This document shows positions 1 to 7,697 of a DNA stretch of 64,000 bases, in pieces. The translations under genes were made by a program, and so were the position numbers. Origin of the DNA: DATFFO01 sp963744905. Lineage in GTDB: Bacteria > Actinomycetota > Acidimicrobiia > Spongiisociales > ZC4RG35. The DNA lies in the NCBI GenBank assembly GCA_963744905.1, contig CAVUUV010000010.1:71684-135683 (forward strand). Direction: 5' to 3'. Position 1 is the stretch's first letter. Every line of letters starts with the position of its first letter. Under the pieces are notes generated by a model that saw only the letters and a list, made by a program, of their open reading frames with translations, made no database searches and had not been told where the DNA came from.

Positions 1-657
1 GGCGCCGGTCAGAGCCCCGGTCCCGGTCGCGTCTTCACGCTGGCGGAATGTGCCGCGGCCGGAGTGACGGTTCTCGACCAGTTGGGCATCGAAGGGGTCG
101 ACTGGGTCGGCAACGCCTGGGGAGGGCACGTGGGGATCCTCTTCGCCTCGACCTGTCCCGATCGTCTGCGATCGCTGGTAGCCATCGCCTCTCCTCTCGA
201 ACCCATCAGTCGATCGATGCGACGAACCGTCACCCCCCTGGTCAGGCTGTACCGCCTGATCGGGCCGACCCCGGTGGCGGGAAAGATCGCCGAGGCCCTC
301 CTCTCCTCGGGGACTCGATCCTCCGACCTCGAGGCCACCCGCTCGATCAAGGAACACCTGGGCCGGGTTCCGCGCCGTACCGCCCAGATGACCATGCAGT
401 CCGTCATGTTGAACCGGAGTGATCTCACCGACATGGCCCGGTCTCTCGTCCAGCCCGTGCTGTTGGTGGCCGGCGACGACGATCCGATGTGGACGGCCGA
501 AGACTGCCGTCGGGAGGCCGAACAGCTCAGCGACGGGCACAGCGCCGTCATCCCCCACTCACGCCACCTTCCCCCGCTCGAAGCTCCAGAAGAAACCGTG
601 GCCACCCTCCGAAGCTGGTGGAGGACCCTCGACGCACGCGCACGGCCATCCCCCTAG
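1..657 (+). CDS. Alpha/beta hydrolase fold protein, 5' end outside window
   Basis: The reading frame is open from the first base and ends at TAG 655-657, so about 218 residues are visible and the start lies upstream. The fold is recognised from the nucleophile elbow region (visible residues 33-45, VDWVGNAWGGHVG) and, near the end, a GDDDPMW acid loop and a SRHLPPLEAPE histidine region typical of the family. The elbow position normally held by Ser, Cys or Asp is Ala39 (codon 115-117), so the usual covalent chemistry may be absent. The substrate is unknown. It converges on the minus-strand dnaB gene 10 bases downstream. The internal GTG at 64 is not the real start because homologous sequence continues upstream of it. 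Confidence 0.8.
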   Translation, partial: GAGQSPGPGRVFTLAECAAAGVTVLDQLGIEGVDWVGNAWGGHVGILFASTCPDRLRSLVAIASPLEPISRSMRRTVTPLVRLYRLIGPTPVAGKIAEALLSSGTRSSDLEATRSIKEHLGRVPRRTAQMTMQSVMLNRSDLTDMARSLVQPVLLVAGDDDPMWTAEDCRREAEQLSDGHSAVIPHSRHLPPLEAPEETVATLRSWWRTLDARARPSP

Positions 658-666
658 ACCCGCCAG

Positions 667-3297
667 TCAGGTGACGTCCCGTCCCAGGTCGGCGAAGCGT
701 GTGAACTCGGGCAGGAAGGTCATGCGCACGGTTCCCGTGGCACCAGCCCGGTGCTTGGCAACGATCACCTCGGCCAGGCCCTTGTTCTCCTGGTTCTCGG
801 GGTGGTAGTACTCATCTCGGTAGATGAACATCACGACGTCGGCATCCTGTTCCAGCGAGTTGTGGGCGACTATCCCGTTGGCAACGAAGTTGTGGGTGTC
901 TTCCACCGTGGCGTCAAAGGTGGGCATCTCACCCATTGGCACGATCTCCACGACTTGATCCCACAGGACATCCGACGTGGCGAGATCGGTCAGCTGCGCA
1001 TCGTTGAGTATCTCGCCGATCTTCAACAAGCGAGGACGGGAGAACCTTCGCGGCCTTCTCTTCGTTCCGAGCAGGTATGATCCGCAGTAGCGCTCACCTA
1101 GTTCGGCCGCGAGTTGGCGGTGGGTAATACCGGCCTGACCGGCAGACCGTTTGACTCTCTCGGCAACCTCCCACGGGACCAGATCGACGTTCGGATTCGG
1201 CTTGATTCCCTGTTGGACCTCGAGTGCCTCCTGGACCACGTCGCCACGCCTTCCATGGGATCCCACCAACTCGAGGAACCGGACGGTGTCGTCTCGGCCG
1301 CTGATGCGGACGTGCCAGGAGTCACGGTATCCACGTTTCCGCGCCCGGGAGACGCGAGAGCGGATATCAAGGCGAAGGAGCAAACGCTGAACGTCAGCTG
1401 CAAGGCGGCGACTTGTACTGGCAAAGTAGATGCGAGTATGCGGACCGCGACCGTTGCGCGTGATGGTTATGGAGCCGTCGGTGGACCACAGATGGTGAAG
1501 GAAGAGAGCGATCTGGCCCTCATTCAGGCCCTGAATTGCTTCCGGGACGAACTTGTCGTGGGCCCGCGAACCCCAAAGACCCAACGGCTCCAACCAGTTG
1601 CAGATCGGATGATGCCTGTTGTGAGTCAAATGATACGGAGCAGCAAGGTGCAACTGCCACGTCCGCCCATATCGGCGTTCATTGATCGCGACTCCAAATC
1701 GTCTGGTCGCCGACTTGGCGACCGCCTCTCGATTGGCGGGATCCGCCGTTGCGTAGCGAACTGTGGGACCTATCGAACCGTCGCCGATGAGGTGAGCCAG
1801 CAGTATGAGCTCATCGACGTCCCAGGTCGCACCCGCCGTCGGCTCCGGGATCCGGCGCGGGACCGCCAAATGGTCGCCCTTCTCTAGTTGGTCGAGGCGG
1901 AGCCATCCGTTGAGAGTCAAGAACTTGTGATTGGCAGTGGCATCTACCTCGTGACCCGAGGCAAGTCTCAGGCGATACACAGGCTTGATGCCGGACGGGA
2001 ATGCTTTCACCAGTCGTCGAGCAGCAAGTCGCCACCGTGAGTCGACGGACCACACCAACGGCCGCTCCTGAGACAGCACCAGCTCGCCGAGGGTTACCTC
2101 GGCGCCGGTGTCGGCTCGCAAGAGGCGCGTGCTGGCCGGCATGCAACCACTTTCACGTAGGTCAGAGAGGCGGGGACGCTTGTCCTCACGGCTCTCCAGG
2201 GACCGATTCAGCTGAGAGAGGCCCACGACCGGCACATCCAGTTCTCGGGCCAGGTTCTTGAGGTTCCGACTGATCTCGGCGATCTCCTGCTGTCGATTCT
2301 CTCGCGACGCTCCTTGCATCAACTGCAGGTAATCGACCGCCACCATCGAGAGCCCCGACTTGCGCTTGAGCCTGCGGCACTTGGCCCGAATGTCGGTGAT
2401 GGTCACCACGGGTGAATCGTCGATGAAGATCGGCGCCTTGTACATCCGTGAGGCGGCATCCACCACCCGCTGCCAGAGCGGTCCCAGCTGTCCGGATCGC
2501 AGCTTCATCGAATCCACCCGGCCCACTGAGGAGAGGATGCGCTGGACCAACTCCTCCTTGGACATCTCCAGACTGAACAGCGCCACTGGCCTCCCCTGGG
2601 CGGCGGCATTGGTGGCGATGTTCAACATCAATGCGCTCTTCCCCATCGCCGGCCTGGCGGCGATGATGATCAGGTTGGCGTTCTGCAGGCCGGCCAGCTT
2701 CTTGTCCAGGTCGCGGAACCCGGTCGCCAACCCGGTGATCTCCGAGCCCTGCGCCTCCAGGGTCTCGATCTGTTCCAGCACCTGGGAGAAGAGTGGGCCG
2801 ACCTCCAACAGGCTCTGGGAGGCCCGCTTCTCTGCCACACCCAGCACCGTCTGCTCGGCCCGATCCATGACCGAGTGGATCTCGTCGTCGAGGTCGAAGG
2901 CGATGGTGGCCACGGTGCCGCCCGCTCTGATCAGATCCCGCCGGCGGGCGGCGTCCTCGACGATGTCGGCGTAGTGGATCACGTTGGAGGTGACGGGCAC
3001 CACGTCGACCAGACGGGTCAGGTAGCTGACCCCGCCCACCTTGTCCAGCTCTCCCGAGCGGCGCAGATCCTCTGAGAGAGTCACGGCGTCTATGGCCTGG
3101 TTGGCGTCGTAGAGACGGCGCATCGCCTCGAAGATCGACTGATGGGCCGGGACGTAGAAGTCGTCGCCGCCGAGACGGTCCATCACCTCGTTGGCCGCTT
3201 CCACCGACAACAGCACGGCCCCCAGGACCGACTCTTCGGCTTCCCGGCTGTGGGGCGGGACCCGGGCCGCCGAGCGAGGGGCGCTGTCTCCGTTCAA
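667..3297 (-). CDS. dnaB: Replicative DNA helicase DnaB, precursor with intein
   Basis: The 876-residue precursor yields a 447-residue helicase after splicing, the usual DnaB length. The N-terminal DnaB domain (about residues 15-120) binds primase, and the RecA-like motor has Walker A ARPAMGKSA near residue 215 and Walker B VDYLQLM near 325. The exteins join as RESG (ends residue 384) and SLEQDAD (starts 814). It is the hexameric helicase that unwinds the fork. The start is TTG at 3297, the only candidate before the conserved region, with a weak Shine-Dalgarno. It follows rplI, but a strong terminator (3436-3457) lies between, so it probably has its own promoter. The intein is described separately. 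Confidence 0.95.
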   Translation of the reverse strand: MNGDSAPRSAARVPPHSREAEESVLGAVLLSVEAANEVMDRLGGDDFYVPAHQSIFEAMRRLYDANQAIDAVTLSEDLRRSGELDKVGGVSYLTRLVDVVPVTSNVIHYADIVEDAARRRDLIRAGGTVATIAFDLDDEIHSVMDRAEQTVLGVAEKRASQSLLEVGPLFSQVLEQIETLEAQGSEITGLATGFRDLDKKLAGLQNANLIIIAARPAMGKSALMLNIATNAAAQGRPVALFSLEMSKEELVQRILSSVGRVDSMKLRSGQLGPLWQRVVDAASRMYKAPIFIDDSPVVTITDIRAKCRRLKRKSGLSMVAVDYLQLMQGASRENRQQEIAEISRNLKNLARELDVPVVGLSQLNRSLESREDKRPRLSDLRESGCMPASTRLLRADTGAEVTLGELVLSQERPLVWSVDSRWRLAARRLVKAFPSGIKPVYRLRLASGHEVDATANHKFLTLNGWLRLDQLEKGDHLAVPRRIPEPTAGATWDVDELILLAHLIGDGSIGPTVRYATADPANREAVAKSATRRFGVAINERRYGRTWQLHLAAPYHLTHNRHHPICNWLEPLGLWGSRAHDKFVPEAIQGLNEGQIALFLHHLWSTDGSITITRNGRGPHTRIYFASTSRRLAADVQRLLLRLDIRSRVSRARKRGYRDSWHVRISGRDDTVRFLELVGSHGRRGDVVQEALEVQQGIKPNPNVDLVPWEVAERVKRSAGQAGITHRQLAAELGERYCGSYLLGTKRRPRRFSRPRLLKIGEILNDAQLTDLATSDVLWDQVVEIVPMGEMPTFDATVEDTHNFVANGIVAHNSLEQDADVVMFIYRDEYYHPENQENKGLAEVIVAKHRAGATGTVRMTFLPEFTRFADLGRDVT
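859..2145 (-). mobile_element. DnaB intein with LAGLIDADG homing endonuclease
   Basis: This in-frame 429-residue insertion sits in the DnaB motor domain. It starts with Cys (CMPASTRLL) after RESG and ends VAHN before Ser, the standard class-1 splice junctions. The splicing block has ATANHKF (TxxH motif) and the C-terminal block TFDATVEDTHNFVANGIV. Two dodecapeptide-like endonuclease motifs, AHLIGDGSI and LWSTDGSI, keep their acidic residues, so the endonuclease may be active. A helix-turn-helix-like segment (GITHRQLAAELGERYCGSYL) follows the endonuclease. The site RESG/S-hydrophobic-EQD matches known cyanobacterial and mycobacterial DnaB inteins. Its role is selfish: protein splicing plus homing into intein-free dnaB alleles. 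Confidence 0.95.
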
Positions 3298-3435
3298 CTC
3301 TGGTCATCCATTTCGTTGTCGTTCTTACACGCCGGGTACGACGCGCAATGCCGCCGAAGGGCGACCAGGGGAAGCGCGAGCAAACCTACCTCACCGAGGT
3401 GGGGTCGGGAAAACCACTTTGGCCCAAACGTGAGA

Positions 3436-3457
3436 AACCGCCCCCGTCGGGGCGGTT
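3436..3457 (-). terminator. Rho-independent terminator after rplI
   Basis: A perfect 9-bp GC-rich stem (AACCGCCCC / GGGGCGGTT, 4-nt loop) begins about 20 bases past the rplI stop. On the minus strand it is followed by TTTCTC. It should end the rpsF-ssb-rpsR-rplI transcript and separate it from dnaB. Confidence 0.75.
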
Positions 3458-3477
3458 CCTGGCACGGTCCGGGCCGG

Positions 3478-3924
3478 TCAGGCCGGGATCACGTCGAGGG
3501 TGATGGGGAACTCGACCTCGTTGTGGAGCTTGATCTGCACCTCGTGCAGGCCGATCTCGCGGATCGGGGCGGGGAGAACGATGTTCCTGCGATCCACCTC
3601 GACTCCGGTGAATTTGCGGATTCCTTCCACCACGTCGGGCACGCTGATCGACCCGTACAACCGGCCTTCGTCGCCGGTCTGGGCAGCCAGCACCACCCGG
3701 GTTCCGACCAACTGGGTGGCGATCCGCTCCGCCTCTTCCTTGGCCTGGCGCTCGGCGTCTTCCCGGGCCCGGCGCAACTCCTCGGCGGTGCGGATGGCGC
3801 CCTCCGTCGCCTTGACGGCCTTCTTCTTGGGCAGCAGGAAATTGCGGGCATAGCCGTCGGAGACGTCAACCACCTCGCCCTTGCGGCCCAGGTCGATCAC
3901 GTCGGAGGTGAGGATGAGCCTCAT
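3478..3924 (-). CDS. rplI: 50S ribosomal protein L9
   Basis: This 148-residue protein has the full L9 length. The N-terminal rRNA-binding domain is clear (MRLILTSDVIDLGRKGEVV, then GYARNFLLPKKKA), followed by the charged connecting helix (residues 45-75) and the C-terminal domain ending in ITLDVIPA. L9 binds domain V of 23S rRNA near the L1 stalk and helps maintain frame and ribosome stability. Its ATG overlaps the rpsR stop by four bases (ATGA), so it is probably translationally coupled to S18. It is the last gene before the terminator at 3436-3457. Confidence 0.97.
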   Translation of the reverse strand: MRLILTSDVIDLGRKGEVVDVSDGYARNFLLPKKKAVKATEGAIRTAEELRRAREDAERQAKEEAERIATQLVGTRVVLAAQTGDEGRLYGSISVPDVVEGIRKFTGVEVDRRNIVLPAPIREIGLHEVQIKLHNEVEFPITLDVIPA

Positions 3925-4193
3925 CGCCCACCCACATAGGGGAGCAGGGCCATCTCGCGGGCGTTACGAATCGCCAGCGCCACCTGACGCTGGTGGTGGG
4001 GGCAGTTGCCGGTAACCCGCCGGGAGCGGATCTTGGCCCGATCGGACATGAACTTGCGTAGCAGGGCCACGTCCTTCCAGTCGATCTTGGTCTGGGGCTC
4101 CTTGCAGAACTGGCACACCCGCTTCTTCATGCGCCTCATGTCGGCCGGGCCGCGCCGGCGCCTGCTGCGGTCCTGTGACTTCTTCTTCGCCAT
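3921..4193 (-). CDS. rpsR: 30S ribosomal protein S18, zinc-binding type
   Basis: This 90-residue protein shows the S18 core (KIDWKDVALLRKFMS, then RRVTGNCPHHQRQVALAI). It carries VCQFC and CPHH, the cysteines and histidine of the zinc-ribbon (C+) form of S18 rather than the zinc-free paralogue seen in some bacteria. S18 pairs with S6, encoded two genes upstream, in the platform of the small subunit. A good ribosome-binding site (AGGAGG) precedes the ATG. The gene lies between ssb and rplI and overlaps rplI by four bases. Confidence 0.97.
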   Translation of the reverse strand: MAKKKSQDRSRRRRGPADMRRMKKRVCQFCKEPQTKIDWKDVALLRKFMSDRAKIRSRRVTGNCPHHQRQVALAIRNAREMALLPYVGGR

Positions 4194-4211
4194 TTACGTC
4201 CTCCTAGATGA

Positions 4212-4673
4212 TCAGAACGGCGCCTCGTCGGGGCCGTAGTCCTCGCGGGCCACCGGGCCGGGAGGCACCGAACCCTTGGTGTTGCTTCCGCCGCTGTTGC
4301 CACCGTCCCAGTCGCCGCGAGTCGTCTTGTTGACCGAAGCGGTCGCCCACCTCAGGCTGGGGCCTATCTCGTCGATGGATATCTCGACCACCGAGCGGCG
4401 GTCGCCCTGCTCGGTTTCCCAGGAGCGCTGCTCCAGACGACCGGTGATGATGACCCGGGCGCCCTTCTGGAGGGACTCGGCCACCGACTCGGCCTGCTCA
4501 CGCCACACCGTCCCGCTGAAGAAGCTCGTGTCTTCCTGCCACTCCCCGCTTTGACGGTCTCGCCAGCGGCGGTTGACGGCCACCCGAAGTTTGGCCATCG
4601 CCACGCCCGAGGGTGTGAAGCGCAGCTCGGGGTCGTCTACCAGGTTTCCTACCAGGGTCACGTTGTTGGACAT
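4212..4673 (-). CDS. ssb: Single-stranded DNA-binding protein
   Basis: This 153-residue SSB has an OB fold over residues 1-110 (MSNNVTLVGNLVDDPELRFT, then WRDRQSGEWQEDTSFF). A short Gly-rich linker follows, and the acidic tip DEAPF is the partner-binding C-terminus. It coats single-stranded DNA and recruits replication and repair proteins. The start ATG at 4673 is chosen because GGAAGGAGA lies just upstream and the family begins there, although the frame stays open upstream to 4889. Its place between rpsF and rpsR is the usual bacterial arrangement. Confidence 0.96.
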   Translation of the reverse strand: MSNNVTLVGNLVDDPELRFTPSGVAMAKLRVAVNRRWRDRQSGEWQEDTSFFSGTVWREQAESVAESLQKGARVIITGRLEQRSWETEQGDRRSVVEISIDEIGPSLRWATASVNKTTRGDWDGGNSGGSNTKGSVPPGPVAREDYGPDEAPF

Positions 4674-4743
4674 CTCAATATCTCCTTCCCAGGACGGTCG
4701 CCCCCGACTATGCCGGAGGCCAATGACACCGTCCAGTGGGTCA

Positions 4744-5031
4744 TCAGTCGTCCGTGCGAAGGATCTTGTGACGCACGACGTCGTCGGCCAGTGTGAGTAC
4801 CCGATCGAGATCGTCCACCGGTTCGGTGGGGGACTCGAACGTGACCACCGAGTAGTAGCCCTCATTGGCGTGGTTGATCTCGTAGGCAAAGCGGCGCTTG
4901 CCCCACATGTCGGAGGAGGTGATCGTCGCCCCCCGACTGGTGAGGAAGGTCTCGACCTCCTTCACCTTGGCCTGGACGTCGCTCTCGGCCAGCTCGGGCC
5001 GATGGATCGTCATGACTTCATAACCGCGCAT
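4744..5031 (-). CDS. rpsF: 30S ribosomal protein S6
   Basis: This 95-residue protein matches the S6 ferredoxin-like fold, with MRGYEVMTIHRPEL at the start and WGKRRFAYEINHANEGYY in the middle. S6 dimerises with S18 on the 30S platform. It is the first gene of the rpsF-ssb-rpsR-rplI set and has a strong ribosome-binding site (AGGAGG, seven bases before ATG). The roughly 160-base GC-rich stretch upstream should hold the operon promoter, but I cannot pick out clear -35/-10 hexamers there. Confidence 0.97.
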   Translation of the reverse strand: MRGYEVMTIHRPELAESDVQAKVKEVETFLTSRGATITSSDMWGKRRFAYEINHANEGYYSVVTFESPTEPVDDLDRVLTLADDVVRHKILRTDD

Positions 5032-5190
5032 CGTCTGTCACCTCCTGTGGACATCCGCTCAGGGAGGCCCCACTCGGTGCGCCGACATCCGCCGAACCGG
5101 TGGAGCAGGGGTCTCACGGTGCCGGCCGCGCGAGGACGGCACCGGAACGACAAGTCTAAGCCGGTCGGGCGGTGAGGGCGAAGCGGGGCG

Positions 5191-5682
5191 TCACGGAATG
5201 ATGAGGCGCGAGTCGGGGCTCAGCTCGACCGACCCGGCCGGCACCTCCAGGGCGTAGGCGGAAGGTCGGTCGATGGTGTAGCCGGGACAGGGCTCGGCCG
5301 AACAGGGAGTCATCTCCAGCATCCCCACCCCGACGCCGTCCTGGTCGAAAAAGACTATGTCCAACGGGATCAGCGTGTGACGCATCGTGAAGGTGTGGGT
5401 GGCCATTCCTCCCAGATCGAACAGCATGCCGTCCAGATCACCGAGATCCTCCACCTGCATCAGACCCCTGGTCCGGGTGGCATATGTGTCCGCCCAGGCC
5501 ACCGTCAGCGAGCGCCCGTCGACGACGATGGTCCGCACCTCCGGGTCGACCAGATCGCCTGTGTTCCCACCGGCCGGGCCGGTTGGCCTCGGTACGGGCA
5601 CCCGGACCACGGAGGCGGTCGACGAGCCCGGCGCCAAGGAATCGCCGCCGGGCGCTGCGGCGCACCCGGCGGCGAGGATCAC
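5191..5682 (-). CDS. DUF192 (UPF0127) family putative lipoprotein
   Basis: The protein is about 163 residues. The DUF192 domain covers residues 50-163, with TRGLMQVEDLGDLDGMLF, THTFTMRHTLIPLDIVFFD and a closing VELSPDSRLIIP. The family has no settled function. LAAGC near the start is a lipobox, so the mature protein is probably membrane-anchored outside the cell. The only standard start codon (GTG 5682) leaves just four residues before the lipobox. The frame upstream encodes more hydrophobic residues (VRLIAIVI) but has no ATG, GTG or TTG, so the true start may be a rare codon overlapping the panB stop. Confidence 0.75.
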   Translation of the reverse strand: MILAAGCAAAPGGDSLAPGSSTASVVRVPVPRPTGPAGGNTGDLVDPEVRTIVVDGRSLTVAWADTYATRTRGLMQVEDLGDLDGMLFDLGGMATHTFTMRHTLIPLDIVFFDQDGVGVGMLEMTPCSAEPCPGYTIDRPSAYALEVPAGSVELSPDSRLIIP

Positions 5683-5690
5683 GATGGCTA

Positions 5691-6551
5691 TCAGACGGAC
5701 GGCGCCCCGGTTGACGGCGATACCTCCAGTTCTGCGGCCACCTCGTCCGAGAGGTGGTAGGTCTCTTCCGGTCCGGGGAACGCACCGCTCTTCACGTCCG
5801 CCACGTATGCCTCCAGCGCCGCAACGGCGCGTTCGGCGAAGTTCTCGTAACGACGCACGAACTTGGGATAGCGACCGAAACCCAACCCCAACAGGTCGGT
5901 GTAGACCAGCACCTGCCCGTCGGTGTGGGGGCCGGCGCCGATGCCGATGGTCGGCACCGACACCTGCTCGGTTACCCGCCGGGCGACCAGATCGGGGATG
6001 CCTTCCAGAACGATGGCGAAGACCCCCGCCGACTCCAGCTCCTTGGCCTCCTGAACCAGGCGGCGTGCCGTCTCCAGTTCCCTCCCCTGGACCTTGTAGC
6101 CGCCCATGGCGTGAACCGACTGCGGCGTCAGCCCCAGATGACCCAGCACCGGAATCTCGGCACCGACGATGGCCTCGATCATCGGCACCCGCCGGGTGCC
6201 GCCCTCGAGTTTGACCGCTTCGGCATGGCCCTCCTGCACCAGGCGCCCGGCGTTGCGCAGGGTGTCCTCGGTCGAGATGTGGTAGCTGAGCCAGGGCATG
6301 TCCACCACCAGCAGCGAGTCGGGCTCGGCCCGGGCCACCGCCTGGGCGTGGAGGACCATGATGTCGATGGTCATGCCCAGGGTGTCGTCCATGCCATGGA
6401 TGACGTTGGCGGCGGAATCGCCCACCAGGATCATCTCTACTCCGGCTTCGGAAGCGACCCGGGCGGACGGGTAGTCGTAGGCGGTGACCATGGTCAGCTT
6501 GGGGCCACCTTTGCGGCTGCGCACCCAGGGGACGGTGATCTTGTCACCCAT
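5691..6551 (-). CDS. panB: 3-methyl-2-oxobutanoate hydroxymethyltransferase
   Basis: PanB adds a hydroxymethyl group from methylene-tetrahydrofolate to 2-oxoisovalerate, giving ketopantoate for pantothenate and CoA. The 286-residue product has the TIM-barrel signatures MVTAYDYPSARVASEAG, LVGDSAANV with the Mg-binding Asp-Ser, VKLEGG, and GHLGLTPQSVHAMGGYKVQG. ATG 6551 is preferred because GAGAGGAG precedes it; an upstream ATG would add eight residues. No other pan gene is in the window. The downstream DUF192 frame begins within a few bases of its stop, so the two may be cotranscribed. Confidence 0.96.
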   Translation of the reverse strand: MGDKITVPWVRSRKGGPKLTMVTAYDYPSARVASEAGVEMILVGDSAANVIHGMDDTLGMTIDIMVLHAQAVARAEPDSLLVVDMPWLSYHISTEDTLRNAGRLVQEGHAEAVKLEGGTRRVPMIEAIVGAEIPVLGHLGLTPQSVHAMGGYKVQGRELETARRLVQEAKELESAGVFAIVLEGIPDLVARRVTEQVSVPTIGIGAGPHTDGQVLVYTDLLGLGFGRYPKFVRRYENFAERAVAALEAYVADVKSGAFPGPEETYHLSDEVAAELEVSPSTGAPSV

Positions 6552-6870
6552 CGGAGACTCCTCTCTCCCCACCACGTCGGGTTGGGGGATGTAGTCGGCT
6601 ATGTCGACCGTCGGGATGGACCTCGGCCGCCGCGGCGGGTCGCCCGTGCCCTGGGGACGGTGGTTTCGAGGGAATTCTAGCGTGCTTGCCAGAGCATCCT
6701 CGGGGCAGAGCCATCTTCATCGGCCTCGCCGTTCTCCCCGGGTGACCGCGAAACGCCCCATCGAGTCGCCCAGTATCCACCGCCGCTCTGATCGTGAAAG
6801 TTCCTGCCGGTAGGTCGCCTGCCAGCGATGACCGTCAAACGCTGGTGCAGTTCGCTCCGTGGGAAAGAAT
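6552..6870. other. Intergenic region upstream of panB
   Basis: This roughly 320-base stretch lies between the panB start and the terminator of the next upstream gene. Short open frames on both strands lack ribosome-binding sites and recognisable protein features. It should contain the panB promoter on the minus strand, but I see no convincing hexamer pair. I see nothing else in it. Confidence 0.5.
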
Positions 6871-6903
6871 GGACCCGGTGGCTCCCCCTATGCCACCGGG
6901 TCC
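6871..6903 (-). terminator. Terminator hairpin after the secreted-protein gene
   Basis: A perfect 12-bp stem (GGACCCGGTGGC / GCCACCGGGTCC) with a nine-base loop lies about 30 bases past the minus-strand stop at 6935. It is followed on that strand by ATTCTTTCCC. It is best read as a rho-independent terminator with a modest T-tract. Confidence 0.65.
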
Positions 6904-6934
6904 TCGGCTCTCATTCCACGGGACGAGACACAAC

Positions 6935-7582
6935 TCAGCCAGCTGTGAGCGTGCCCATCTCGATGAGGCACGCCGGTGGGCTCCCCTCCGGCGCATAGCA
7001 ACGGCTGTTCACGTGGAAGTGCCACGAATACGAATAGGGATTGCCGTCGCGGTCGGTCAGGCTGGCGGTCCCCCAGTCACCGAAGGCATTGCTTCTAGTG
7101 CCCGAGAAGTCGACATCGTTGTCGTTCGAGTGGAACGACGTGGTCCCCGATGCGAGGAATGCTCCATCGTCGTCGGTATCGGTGCACGGCCCTACCAGAG
7201 GCCTGTTCTCTGGAGAGTCGAGCGTCCAGATCTCGATCCCGAGGGCCTTCTCGTTGATGTGACCGACGAGGGCGCCCTGGCCCGTGTCCTTGAGGAGAAC
7301 GGTCACCGCTTCGTCACCCGGATAGTCGGGTGGTGGCTCGGGCGGATCACCAACCATCCCGCCCTGAAGCCAGGCGATGACTGCGTTCTCGAAGGCGAAC
7401 ACCTCCGGCGTGCAGTAGCTGTCTCGGTCATAGTTGACAAAGACCGCGATTCCGTTGTCGAGATCGGGCCAGCCGTATGTCAGCGGAAGCTCGACCCTTT
7501 CGGCTTGAGTGGCCACGGCCGGCACGGCCATCACCGCTGTCAATAGTGCGACAAGTATCGCCACAAGTACTCGACGATGCAT
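6935..7582 (-). CDS. Secreted protein of unknown function
   Basis: The 215-residue product starts with a clear Sec signal peptide: MHRR, then a hydrophobic run (VLVAILVALLTAVMAVPAVA) with probable cleavage after AVA. The mature part is acidic, rich in Asp and Gly, with three Cys (YCTPEV, GPCTD, SRCYAP) that could form extracellular disulfides. It contains GDPPEPPPDYPGDE and a late YSYSWHFHVNSRCYAPEG segment. I do not recognise the family. ATG 7582 is chosen because GAGGAGGATAGG lies directly upstream. The gene stands alone, with a terminator at 6871-6903. Confidence 0.7.
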   Translation of the reverse strand: MHRRVLVAILVALLTAVMAVPAVATQAERVELPLTYGWPDLDNGIAVFVNYDRDSYCTPEVFAFENAVIAWLQGGMVGDPPEPPPDYPGDEAVTVLLKDTGQGALVGHINEKALGIEIWTLDSPENRPLVGPCTDTDDDGAFLASGTTSFHSNDNDVDFSGTRSNAFGDWGTASLTDRDGNPYSYSWHFHVNSRCYAPEGSPPACLIEMGTLTAG

Positions 7583-7697
7583 CCTATCCTCCTCTACGCC
7601 CCCGGGGTCGTTGGTCAAAAGCTAGCAATTGGAACGGTTGGCCGCGGGAGGAGTTGAGGGCTCTGGCTTTCGACTGGCCGGGGATTTGAGGGCCCGG

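Noticed and set aside
1114..1887. 257-residue frame antisense to the DnaB intein
   Set aside because: The intein on the minus strand has full splicing and endonuclease motifs; the antisense frame has none.
4212..4889. 225-residue long form of ssb
   Set aside because: The upstream part overlaps rpsF and lacks OB-fold features; ATG 4673 has a strong ribosome-binding site.
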